A DNA stretch of 64,000 nucleotides, taken from Symbiodinium sp. CCMP2592. Lineage: Eukaryota; Sar; Dinophyceae; Suessiales; Symbiodiniaceae. Numbering within the stretch: the first letter of the stretch is position 1; each line of letters starts with the position of its first letter. Below are positions 1 through 9,009 of the stretch, in pieces. The notes beneath the pieces are model-generated. The model did not search any database. It saw nothing but the letters and a program-made list of their open reading frames with translations, and was not told where the DNA came from. The stretch is from contig CAJNDT010005832.1 in NCBI GenBank assembly GCA_905221615.1, positions 248,001-312,000 on the forward strand, written 5' to 3'. The position numbers and the translations under genes are program-made.

Positions 1-422
1 GGGCTCTGGCACGTAATTTCCACACCATCAAGCACAAGCTTGTCGTGGATAGGAGGCGGAAGTTGCTGGGGCTCCTCCATGTTAGGCAGACCAACATGTG
101 CCTCAGGATCAATCGGCACAACTTCCTCAGCCTCTGCCCCTGCCGGATCTTGATCAAGCAGGATATCACCAACCCCGCCTAGTTCATCGCCAAGCGGTGC
201 GGCAGCTTCAACCTCGACCTGCATGTGGTCGCGACCCATAAGGTCGTCGCTGCACTCAATGCCCACGGCACTCAGTTCCTCAAGTCGGGGATGCATGAAC
301 ACTATCAACTCCGCTTCACCACCTGCAAGTGGCTCTTCGATGTCCTCAAGTGCAAGCCAATCCTCACACGTTTCAATGACCATCCACGGCAAAGCCTCAG
401 ACCTGCGCATGATCGTGGACCT
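1..422 (-). CDS. Partial acidic ORF of unknown function, cut by YRE-1
   Basis: Reading the minus strand, one frame stays open from 422 to the window edge (about 140 codons), with a first ATG at 410-408. The product is acidic and rich in Glu, Asp, Ala and Pro. I recognise no family. The frame is closed on its upstream side exactly where the terminal repeat of YRE-1 ends, because the last bases of that repeat supply an in-frame TAA (425-423). I infer that the ORF was longer and was interrupted by YRE-1; its N-terminal part is not identifiable in this window. Acidic low-complexity stretches of this type also occur as linkers in the retroelement polyproteins here, so it may belong to another element rather than to a host gene. 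Confidence 0.5.
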
Positions 423-1503
423 TTATTGCCGAGGTGTGAAACAATCAAATCACCTGCAGATTCAAGTAAGAGTGTGCGCGGAGGTGCGTAGTGATAAGGA
501 TGCAAGGTTGGTCTCGATGCCCAGTCCGAAAACCTACGCACAACACGTAGTGGCACACGTGAAAAGCAGATATGTTCCAATCATATCAAAATTTCCAATC
601 AGGAATATATATCTTCAAGGCACAATATACGTATCTCGAAAATCAGCTTCGCAATGCGCTCACCTTCATTTTCATCCAATGGCGGTCACGGCGTCCTCAT
701 CAAGAGTTCTACGACGATTCTACGATTGCGAGGATACAAACGCCCAGCATTTGCATCAGGGCACCCGGTGCCCGCTCAAGGGGAATGTGTGCATCAAAGG
801 GCCCCAGGCTCCTCAACACTTTATCTCCCGAGCGGGTGGGTGGGTGAAAAATTCACGCCCCAACTTTGCCAGCAGGGCACTTGAGCACAAAGCTGCCCGG
901 TTTGCATTCATGGATCAACACCACAAGTGATTGATGTCATGCAAAAGAATGGCAAAAGCTTTTTGGGCGAGAAGACAAACACAAGTTTGTTTAAATCATT
1001 CAATTTGCACAAAACAAATTTCCAACGGTTTGATTTGATTGGCGGATGCACCCAGCGCATCCTTTTCACACTAGGCAATAAAGATTTATCGCTCCGCGAT
1101 GTGTTTCTTATTGCCGAGGTGTGAAACAATCAAATCACCTGCAGACTCAAGTAAGAGTGTGCGCGGAGGTGCGTAGTGATAAGGATGCAAGGTTGGTCTC
1201 GATGCCCAGTCCGAAAACCTACGCACAACACGTAGTGGCACACGTGAAAAGCAGATATGTTCCAATCATATCAAAATTTCCAATCAGGAATATATATCTT
1301 CAAGGCACAATATACGTATCTCGAAAATCAGCTTCGCAATGCGCTCGCCTTCATTTTCATCCAATGGCGGTCACGGCGTCCTCATCAAGAGTTGTACGAG
1401 TGCGAGGATACAAACGCCCAGCATTTGCATCAGGGCACCCGGTGCCCGCTCAAGGGGAATGTGTGCATCAAAGGGCCCCAGGCTCCTCAACACTTTATCT
1501 CCC
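423..1503 (-). repeat. YRE-1 split direct repeats B1-A2-B2
   Basis: A direct repeat is present at 423-829 (B2) and 1108-1503 (B1), separated by 830-1107 (A2). The copies differ by scattered substitutions and by one short indel near 706-722. On the coding (minus) strand B ends in GGCAATAA. A2 then contains the complementary TTATTGCC close to its start, so B-end and A-start can form a hairpin (about 1076-1115). The far end of A2 on that strand is a T-run followed by CACCCACCC. Both features recur in YRE-2 and YRE-3. The second GGCAATAA junction, at 423, borders the interrupted ORF. Confidence 0.8.
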
Positions 1504-2773
1504 CACTACAACTCGAGTGTTGAGGGGTGTACTCAGCACCGTAGAAGCCAAAGTTCAAGCGCGAAGCATCATCAGCAAGATTTGCTTTGAGCGGCACTCG
1601 GGCCCACCAGTGCGCTGCTTCAAGCGACACGTCGATGTGCGCGCCAACACACAGCATTGCAAATGTTGCCAGCACCGGGGATGAGCCTGAGCCCAACGCT
1701 GCTTTCGCCGAATCGTTGTCTATAAACCAGCACCTGTCGGCCTTTAAGAAACTCAGCCCACACAATCTTGGCGACGAGAACCGGCAGGACTTCCACCTGG
1801 CCAACCAGCTGACGTTTGCCATAAGCTCCCCAAGAGTCTACGGACGCCGTTGGGATTCGCTCTCCGAAGAAACGGTGCACTCCCCTGACTGGGTCAATCA
1901 AGACTCCACCGTGAGCTGTCAAGCCATCTGCCTCTTCATGAGCACCATCCGTGAAGACTATGACCGGTCGGTCACTCGCATCAGTTTTGATCTCTCGCGG
2001 ACGCATGTCCTCAAGCAACCCGATAGTGTGCTGTAGCAGAACGCAATCATCTGAGCTAAGCTTCAGCACCCCGCCGCCTTTCAAGTGTTTCGAAAGGCAC
2101 TTGACGGCCATCAAGGCAACGCGCCCGAAGGCATGGGTCGAGGCGTACAGGAGCCGTCCTTTCAAGCTTGCCAACACTGCAGGTTGCACGAAACCTTCGG
2201 CACAGACTGAGTTCACCAACGTCCTCAAGGATTCAAGGCGTCCTTCCTTGTTCGCTATTTCCAGGATGCCGGAAGGGGCTCGCACAAGTGAAAAGCTGGC
2301 TCCCAGCATGGCAAAAACCTTGGCAAAGGGCAGGGACTTTTTGGGGTCCTCGGCAATCTTCCACCCTAGGAGGCGCAAGACAAGCTCGGCAGTGGTTTTG
2401 GCAGAATCGGCTAACGCTTCAGTTTCCAATTGGCAGAAATCGTCATAAAAACTAGTCACTATAAGCTTTACGATTCTCAAGAGGATCAGGCGTAAGGCAC
2501 GAGCAACCCGATTGAAGCTGGTGACTGAGTGGACCGCTCCGAATGGAAGCGTAGAGAAGCGGAAGTACTTGTGTTTCTTACAAGAGGGGCCCCACACAGC
2601 CAGTACGGAGGCCCACGCATCCAGCGGCGAGGAGGCCAGCTGTTTGTAGTTTGCTTTCAAGTCGAGCGCTCTGCCGACGATCTGTCGATTCCCGGGACTC
2701 TTTCTCCGGATCACTGCGTCCATGAAGCACTTTGCAGTCTGAGCGACAACATCGATGTCCTGAAGAAGTATCT
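1487..2773 (-). pseudogene. YRE-1 reverse transcriptase-RNase H, truncated and frameshifted
   Basis: The frame from 2773 down to about 1740 encodes the RT palm: a DLKANYKQLA block, the PFGAV block and the catalytic FYDDF motif near 2435-2455. It then enters RNase H with FTDGAHEEAD. A frameshift near 1730-1740 moves the rest of RNase H to the frame that ends at 1487, where FIDNDSA and the last acidic site, in NLADDASR, are visible. The closest relative here is the polyprotein of YRE-3 (FFDDF, DLKSAYKQLA). The N-terminal half is missing because YRE-2 entered at codon level near 2773. The stop codon lies just inside repeat B1. Confidence 0.85.
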
Positions 2774-3522
2774 TTATTTCCTGTTCCACAAACACATGGA
2801 AATATCATGAATATTCCTCTTCACGTCACTCCAATATATTTCAGAGAATATATTAAATAAGAACGCAGTCACTCGCTCAGCAGCCTTCGTTTTGCTATGA
2901 TGATATTGCGCGATGCCGTGGGGTCGAAACGATAAAAGTTTGATATCTCCATCGGCCCCAAGGTCAAGCATCCAATGCAAGACACATGTGTCGATGAGAT
3001 AAGTCGAGAGCTTGCGCACCCGATCATACCCCGGGCGGGCGGGTGGGTAAAAAAAAATTTTCCTGCCCACTTGAGCAAGAAACCTTGCATTCGGATCGTC
3101 ATTCAAATGCACATGTTCCTCAATGCTCATGCGTGAAAGTAAAAGAGAGTAAAACGTGAAAAACGGAAATCTCATGAAAATCTCCATGTTCAACCTTGTC
3201 GTAACCCGACAACGGTTGTTGTGAAAAAGGAAATAAAGTGATAATCACAAGTGATGAAGTCACTTATTTCCTGTTCCACAAACACATGGAAATATCATGA
3301 ATATTCCTCTTCACGTCACTCCAATATATTTCAGAGAATATATTAAATAAGAACGCAGTCACTCGCTCAGCAGCCTTCGTTTTGCTATGATGATATTGCG
3401 CGATGCCGTGGGGTCGAAACGATAAAAGTTTGATATCTCCATCGGCCCCAAGGTCAAGCATCCAATGCAAGACACATGTGTCGATGAGATAAGTCGAGAG
3501 CTTGCGCACCCGATCATACCCC
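2774..3522 (-). repeat. YRE-2 split direct repeats B1-A2-B2
   Basis: Positions 2774-3032 (B2) and 3264-3522 (B1) are 259 bp copies in which I see no differences, separated by 231 bp (3033-3263, A2). On the coding strand B ends in GGAAATAA, and A2 begins with a region that includes its complement TTATTTCC, giving an imperfect hairpin over about 3228-3271. A2 ends with a T-run followed by ACCCACCCGCCCGCCC. The identical copies suggest a fairly recent insertion. Confidence 0.85.
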
Positions 3523-3551
3523 CAGCACCGTGCGCACATGCAGCCGTTCCC

Positions 3552-6500
3552 TCAAACAAGCATCTTCTCACCACTAGTATGCATCCGCTGAGCGCCTTGA
3601 TTCAAGAGCCTTTTGCAGCAGTCGCGGCTTGGCTCATCCGCTGGATTCGAGTGGGTCGGGACTCGCCCGAACCACGGCCTTGCCCGCCACCTGTGCTCGG
3701 CGTCCAAGAAACGTTGGACCAGCTTCCTTCCATGATCCGTGCCCGAACGGCCCGCATTGAGTGCTGACTGAGCGGCCTCGTTATCAAGGTAAAAAACGGA
3801 AAAGGAATCCTCCAATAAGGGTCCCCAAATCTCAAATGCAACCAATGCGGCATACAGTTCCACCTCATATATCGGATGATCAGAAGTTTCCTCAAGAGCC
3901 CGCAGATCGTCCTCGTTCACCTGTGCAGAGAAGAAGGACAATGGCGTGCCAGCGCTGTCATAGAGGACGCCACCAATGCCGGCTCGCTTCTCAGCCGTGG
4001 GCTCATACGAGCCATCTGTAAAAACATACATCTCGCGCCCTGTCGTCTGCCTCAGCTCTAATGGCCTGGAGTCCACCACGTAGCGGAGCAAGGTTTGAAT
4101 CGCCTCGGTCAGGTCGTCAGTGAGCCGTGTGCATGAGTCCATGCATTGAGCCCTCAAGGATATCTGTCTCATCGCCTCGCACGGTGCACGACCGAAAAGA
4201 TACGAAGTAAACCAATGCATCCTTCCCCTCAAAACTTCCGCATCCTTGGGTCGGAGTACAGCATCACGTAAGATTCCCTCGAGCGTCTCCACCAGCTCAG
4301 CAGTACGTGCTTCCGTATGCCGAATGATGACCACCCCCTCATTGAATCTCGTCAAGTCATACTGCAATCCCAGGGCGGCAAAAGTGTAATCAAAGTCAGT
4401 GGCCTTCTTCCCCTCCTTTGCGTATTGGATCCCCAGTGCGTCAAACACTTCTCCAGCCAATCCTCCAACCTGGTCTTCATGACCTTCAAGGGCCATCAAA
4501 GGAAAATCGTCAAAGTAGGCACACCATCCCAGGCCAAGGTCCTGGATGCCCGTATGCCAAATCGCCGCCGAAACTCGCAGGAAACCTGCCACACTTCCGG
4601 TGGCACCGAAAGGAAGAACGTTGGTTCCATAAATCCTGACTATGCCAGAGTCTGTGTCATAGACCCCGATCCTCAGATGACGCCTGTCTTGAGGGTGGAT
4701 TGGATAAAATTTGTACGCAGAGACCAGATCTATGGTTTTCCCTTTGATCCTTTTGCCGGCAGCTTCAGGACGGTTGAGCAACTCGATGAAAACTCCAGCA
4801 AGCACGTCTACTCCATGCAAGGTGAACTTCTCTGGTAGCCCACAAGCCAAGTTGAGGCCACACTCCTTGCCGTTGTCGATTACACGAACTTTGTCCATCT
4901 GCTGCAAGCCGAAACGATGAGCCAAGACTATGTCATCGAGATTTGCATTTTCATCCCGAAAGATCCATCCCTTTTTCTCCTCCTCCACCGTTTCAGCCCA
5001 CGCCTTGCGTGCCGTGATGTCAACAACAGTCTTCTGTAGCCTTTTCAAGGTCAACGGTGTTTGGTACTGGGATTGACTTTGCAGGTGCTCCAGCGATGTA
5101 TGTGGGGGACGGACTTTCTTGTCGAAGATTCCCGTGTCCCGCATCCAGCCAGTCAGTCTAAGTCCATCGCGCAGGTCGGACCAGAGTTGTTGGTCCGGGA
5201 AGCCATTGTCACCAAGAATACTTTTCCAGGCCAAAAGATTCTTATCCCCTAACGCGGTCACAATGTAGTCCGGTTTGTTCTTCAACATGTTCTGATTCAA
5301 GGGCTTAGTTGTAGCCGCAATCCGACTCCAACGATCCTTGGTTTTTGAGGCAAGCCGCTCCCTCTGTTCGAAATCCATGAGAATGGCATCTGCAACTTTG
5401 GAAGAAGGTCCTTCCCGGCTCGCGTTCAGAGCATTCCTAGGATGTCCAGCCTTCACGGCATCCGCCACAAAGTCGCAGGGTTCTTTAGGTATTCCAACAG
5501 AAACAATCTCCGCATGCTCGGAGCACGGATCGTCTGCCCCAATGAAACCCATTATCGCGACTGTTTCGTCATGCTTGAGGTGGTCCTCCTCAGTACAATC
5601 AGCGATCTTCACCCGTTGGGGGTATTTGGAATGCAACGATGACAAGTCGATGCCTGTGCATTTGGAAGGCACGCAAACCCGCACCATACCCCAGGACACA
5701 AGTTTGCGTTGAATAATGCGCGCTCCCTTTGGGTAGCAAGCCAGCAGTGTGGAGGTAAGATCATCGGATCGAACAGGGATGGCCCAGTCATCACTTCCAG
5801 AATAGCAGGCAACCAAGGGCCGTGCAAAACGAGGCTGTCGCTGCAAGTATACCTGCGAAAAAGGGCGTGGGTCGGGCGCAGCAAGCGCTAGTCCACCAGC
5901 ACGTTCGGCAATGATGTGGGCCATTCGTTCACAAAGCAGCACCGGATATGCAGCTTCATCGGCAGTCGGGAAAGAGGTAGCATGTGGTTGTAAACGAGGT
6001 TTCCATGAAGCGTGCTGGTGGTCGCGTGAGCACCGAAGAGCGAGAGGCTGAAACCAATCATCAGAGCACCACAACAAGGTGGTTTTGTCACGTGTGCCAC
6101 CATGCATGCAGGCATCGTAGACCACGGTGTGATGTGGTGATCGGAACAGATCGTCCAGACCATCACACAACCAAGCCAAAGAGTTGCGCGGGTTTTCCAC
6201 GGTGACGAAGATGTTCAATTGTCGAGCCAGGTCAGCAATTTGCCCGACAGCACGGTAGAGCATATTGGCCTGCTGGACCCGTTCAAGATCCGCGCCGGTC
6301 AAAGTGGAGAGTCCTTCGGGTTCGGAAGTACTGCGCAAAGGCTGCGGCACCCGAACACCAGCAGCCGTCAATTCCGGAATGGGTCTGGAGCGCGCCGCAG
6401 ACGCGGTGCCACACGGCGGCGCACAATGAATCCAGACAATATTGGCCGCCTCAAGACGGATAATAACCAGAAGAATGCAAAGGTCGTCAGCATCGGTGAG

Positions 6501-6917
6501 GTCAAGACGTTGTATGGGGAAGCGTCCACGTGCGGTGGATTTATCGATTGCAAGCGTTCGGAAGCCCAGCTTTTGACAGGCAGTGCTAAGCCGAGCCGTG
6601 CCGGCAAAGATCTCGATGACCAGTGGCGTGGCCTGTTGAGGAAAGGCCTCCTGCAGTCCAGTATGCCTGGAAGTTGATGCACTTGTCGATGGTCCGGCGT
6701 CAGGCAAACCTAGCGGTGTTAGGGAAGGGCAGGCGGCGGGTTTAGGGCCAGTTAGGGGTCGGTAGGCAACCTTGGGCCGCTTGGGCGGTGGCACAGGGAG
6801 CACATCGTCTGAGGCCGATCCGGACTCAACCTGAGGCAGGAGGAAACAAGCATCAAGGAGTCGAGCACGATGTGCCTCGAACAGGAGCCCCAGTGTCACG
6901 AATGCAGAAGCCAACAA
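3552..6917 (-). CDS. YRE-2 polyprotein: methyltransferase-like, RT, RNase H
   Basis: This is an open frame of 1,121 codons. Residues about 95-260 resemble a C5-cytosine methyltransferase fold: a motif I-like EIFAGTARLS, a motif IV-like APPCGT and a motif VI-like VENP. An RT follows, with FDDF near residue 800 (about 4,500-4,527). RNase H follows with FTDGS near residue 962, the Glu in YEVELYA, the Asp in YLDNEAA and a final Asp in NPADEPSR. Retrotransposon-borne cytosine methyltransferases are documented in Symbiodinium, but whether this divergent domain is active is unknown. The frame starts near 6917 only because of a frameshift; upstream in the adjacent frame is the oxygenase-like domain. 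It ends 29 bp before repeat B1. Confidence 0.85.
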   Translation of the reverse strand: MLASAFVTLGLLFEAHRARLLDACFLLPQVESGSASDDVLPVPPPKRPKVAYRPLTGPKPAACPSLTPLGLPDAGPSTSASTSRHTGLQEAFPQQATPLVIEIFAGTARLSTACQKLGFRTLAIDKSTARGRFPIQRLDLTDADDLCILLVIIRLEAANIVWIHCAPPCGTASAARSRPIPELTAAGVRVPQPLRSTSEPEGLSTLTGADLERVQQANMLYRAVGQIADLARQLNIFVTVENPRNSLAWLCDGLDDLFRSPHHTVVYDACMHGGTRDKTTLLWCSDDWFQPLALRCSRDHQHASWKPRLQPHATSFPTADEAAYPVLLCERMAHIIAERAGGLALAAPDPRPFSQVYLQRQPRFARPLVACYSGSDDWAIPVRSDDLTSTLLACYPKGARIIQRKLVSWGMVRVCVPSKCTGIDLSSLHSKYPQRVKIADCTEEDHLKHDETVAIMGFIGADDPCSEHAEIVSVGIPKEPCDFVADAVKAGHPRNALNASREGPSSKVADAILMDFEQRERLASKTKDRWSRIAATTKPLNQNMLKNKPDYIVTALGDKNLLAWKSILGDNGFPDQQLWSDLRDGLRLTGWMRDTGIFDKKVRPPHTSLEHLQSQSQYQTPLTLKRLQKTVVDITARKAWAETVEEEKKGWIFRDENANLDDIVLAHRFGLQQMDKVRVIDNGKECGLNLACGLPEKFTLHGVDVLAGVFIELLNRPEAAGKRIKGKTIDLVSAYKFYPIHPQDRRHLRIGVYDTDSGIVRIYGTNVLPFGATGSVAGFLRVSAAIWHTGIQDLGLGWCAYFDDFPLMALEGHEDQVGGLAGEVFDALGIQYAKEGKKATDFDYTFAALGLQYDLTRFNEGVVIIRHTEARTAELVETLEGILRDAVLRPKDAEVLRGRMHWFTSYLFGRAPCEAMRQISLRAQCMDSCTRLTDDLTEAIQTLLRYVVDSRPLELRQTTGREMYVFTDGSYEPTAEKRAGIGGVLYDSAGTPLSFFSAQVNEDDLRALEETSDHPIYEVELYAALVAFEIWGPLLEDSFSVFYLDNEAAQSALNAGRSGTDHGRKLVQRFLDAEHRWRARPWFGRVPTHSNPADEPSRDCCKRLLNQGAQRMHTSGEKMLV

Positions 6918-7552
6918 TCAACAAACGGGTAGCAAGTTGCGTGCAACCGCTCTGAAGGAAGCAACTGTGGGCCATCGGCAACAGGCAGCAAGTAGCCCAG
7001 ACGTGGCACGCCGGGGTCGGGGCACGGGCACCCGCCTTTACCCTCAACCCAAATCTGGCCATTGTGGAAAACAGAGGCAGGCAAGATCAGGTTGGGGTGG
7101 GCATGATCGTTGTTGGCGTCGTTGTGCAGAGGCGCCTTCAAATTCAAGAAAAGTCCAACAGACGAGAAGCAGCGAGAGCAAAAAGACGCCGACAAGACGG
7201 CGGCGAGAAGCATAGTGCTGAAAGGAAAGGCGTGAAAATTAGAACGCAATCCGGCTTTGGCCTGATGGACATATGCGCCGGATGTGAAAGATTTGGGAGC
7301 TGTCGGGTCCACAGATTCTTCTGACGGGGCGCCGGCAGTGTCCGCAGGGAGCAAAGCGATCAAGCTTCGAAAATCGTCATGACTAGCAAAACCGGCCTGA
7401 AGGCATTGCAATGCTATCGCCTGCGCGGGTGCCAACACATCGGCAACCTCAGAAGTGGCGGCGGGGGAAAAATGAAATCCCACTGAGTGTGGGCCATAGC
7501 CAGAAATGGCAGCCGCCTCAACAGGAGGAGCTGAAGTGTCGAGAGCTGTTTG
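6896..7552 (-). pseudogene. YRE-2 polyprotein N-terminus with 2OG-Fe(II) oxygenase-like domain
   Basis: Directly after the Gag stop codon the same frame reopens and runs to 6896. It contains TSGAYVHQAKAGLR, then LHNDANN (the H-x-D metal site), then PNLILPASVFHNGQIWVE, then LHATCYPF (candidate second His). The pol of YRE-4 has the same series with an intact H-x-D, H, R set. This is the core of the 2-oxoglutarate/Fe(II) dioxygenase superfamily, which includes AlkB-type and prolyl hydroxylase-like enzymes. The frame stops at 6896 and the protein continues in the next frame (from 6917), so there is one frameshift near 6,900-6,917. The spacing before the H-x-D site also looks disturbed, suggesting a second one. 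Confidence 0.6.
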
Positions 7553-7555
7553 TCA
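7550..7555 (-). promoter_or_regulatory. In-frame UGA CAA between Gag and pol (candidate readthrough)
   Basis: The Gag frame ends in TGA (7555-7553). The next codons, starting CAA ACA, stay open in the same frame into the oxygenase-like domain. A single UGA followed by C at the same place is also present in YRE-3 and YRE-4. In eukaryotes UGA followed by C is the leakiest stop context. Confidence 0.55.
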
Positions 7556-8943
7556 CTCGGATTTACCCTTGCCGGATCCTTTCCACGTACGAGCACGACA
7601 ATTACGGAAGGAGTGGCCCACTCGGCGACAGTAAGCACAAACATGGACACCCCGAGGGCAGCGCGGTGGGTCTCCTTCAGTCTTGGCCTTGCAGCCGGCA
7701 CAATTATGGTCCCAACAAATGGGCTTGCCGTCCTCAGTTTTCTGATGGGCATCCTTGAGTTCAGCTGGCATGGTGCGTGTCTTTGTAGCCTGTGCAGCAG
7801 TAGCCTGAGCGCCTGTGCCCCGTCCAGCAGGCGTTGTATGCTTGGCGGCAGTAGCCGCCTCCTTTGCACGTCGACGGCGCTTGGCTGCTCGGGACATACC
7901 TTCACCTGGCTTAGCAGGGGAGCCTTGCTCAATGTCCTGAACCTTAACATCCGGTGCACGGCCCCAAGTAGCCATCAAGTACATGGTGATCCGAGGGTCA
8001 GTCCTCAAAGCATCCAAAGCCTTACCCAGAGGGTACTCGCCAGCAGCACTGGGCTTAAGTGATGGCACCTCGGACGCCATGATCAACCAGGCCTCACGAT
8101 CGGCCTGCACAATGCGATTCATATCAGGCTTGTGGAACCCCGGAGGACACTCCTTAGTCAGTGCGTGAAGCAAGCAGTGAACCCAACGCTCGTGCTGGGC
8201 CCACGTCAACACCTTGCTTGGCCTGGTCCAAGGCCAGACCGCGGCGCTGAAGGCACCACTGCAACTTGATCGGCGAATCATAAGAAGCAATGTCCTTAGG
8301 CTGTTCACTTCCGACCTTCAACGAGTTGTCTTCAAGTCGAAAGACTTTGTTTGCTTTGGTCCTTCGTTGAAAGCTGAATTTCTGATTCGCGGCTGGTGCA
8401 TTTGCCCGGCGATATCCAAGTAATGCCCACATCATGCATGTGACAGCAGAGGTCCACCAAAGCATGGGAAGGGACCAAATCACGCTCTATATGCACTCCA
8501 CTAAGCCGACGGCGCTGATCCTCGGCCCTGGCCTGTTTTTCAGCGAGTGGAAGCTTTCGAGGTTGTTCGGCGGAGTCCCCTTGCACAGCTTGACGCAACT
8601 GAGCTATGACATATGTGGCTGACTCGAACATCAATCGCTTCAAGATTGAAACATCCCCCAAACGGGGAGCAGCCCCCAATATCTTTACTGCAAATGCGTC
8701 CATTTCCGCCTGTGCCTGTGAGGGTCGATCCTGAGGCGTGCCACAGGAGTATGCAAGCGAGGCAAAGGAAGTGATCCCTTGGTCAGACAGTGCAGTGTGA
8801 ATCGCACCACCGCCGACGTCCTGACATCGCTGTCGAAATGAAGCCTCACTGTCAACCAGCGACATGCCGCTCCCTAAAGACGGCTCGAGCACCAGGTCAG
8901 CCGAGAATTCAGGGCTGTGTTCCGCAAGAACAGGCAGCATCAC
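7553..8943 (-). pseudogene. YRE-2 Gag-like protein, frameshifted
   Basis: Three frames together align with the intact Gag of YRE-3. The N-terminal part (8943 to about 8340) has SFASLAYSCGTPQDRP and KRLMFESATY. A short middle part (about 8,370-8,220) has QRRGLALDQA. The C-terminal part (about 8,215-7,553) has a basic Ala-rich linker and a Cys/His cluster (CWDHNCAGC, then CPRGVHVCAYC and GHSFRNC) ending in a GKGK tail. At least two frameshifts are needed. The Cys/His cluster is likely a zinc-binding nucleic-acid module like the retroviral knuckle but with different spacing. Its position between recombinase and pol matches YRE-3 and YRE-4. Confidence 0.75.
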
Positions 8944-9009
8944 CTAGCATGACCGGCACACCAGATGACCCCCAACACACAAGCATCTTGCTCAGCCCAG
9001 CGGGGCGAA

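Larger units (their letters stand above)
423..2773 (-). mobile_element. YRE-1: 3' fragment of a tyrosine-recombinase retrotransposon
   Basis: On the minus strand this holds the end of an RT/RNase H gene followed by a B1-A2-B2 split direct repeat, the 3' end expected for Ngaro/PAT/VIPER-type elements. The left terminus is set by the end of repeat B2 at 423. The right edge at 2773 is not a natural end: it is where the terminal repeat of YRE-2 begins, inside the RT coding sequence. The remaining 5' part of YRE-1 (recombinase, Gag and the RT N-terminus) was not found and may have been lost when the repeat cluster at 11.5-16.5 kb formed. Confidence 0.75.

Noticed and set aside
423-1503. Ordinary solo LTR pair or tandem duplication as explanation of 423-1503 and 2774-3522
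   Set aside because: Position after RT/RNase H, lack of TG...CA ends, lack of target duplication and the matching A1-B1-A2-B2 layout in YRE-3 fit split direct repeats better.
3228-3275. Possible hammerhead ribozyme at the YRE-2 A/B junction (GTGATGA-like)
   Set aside because: The conserved CUGAUGA and GAAA core with three stems is not present; it is a simple hairpin.
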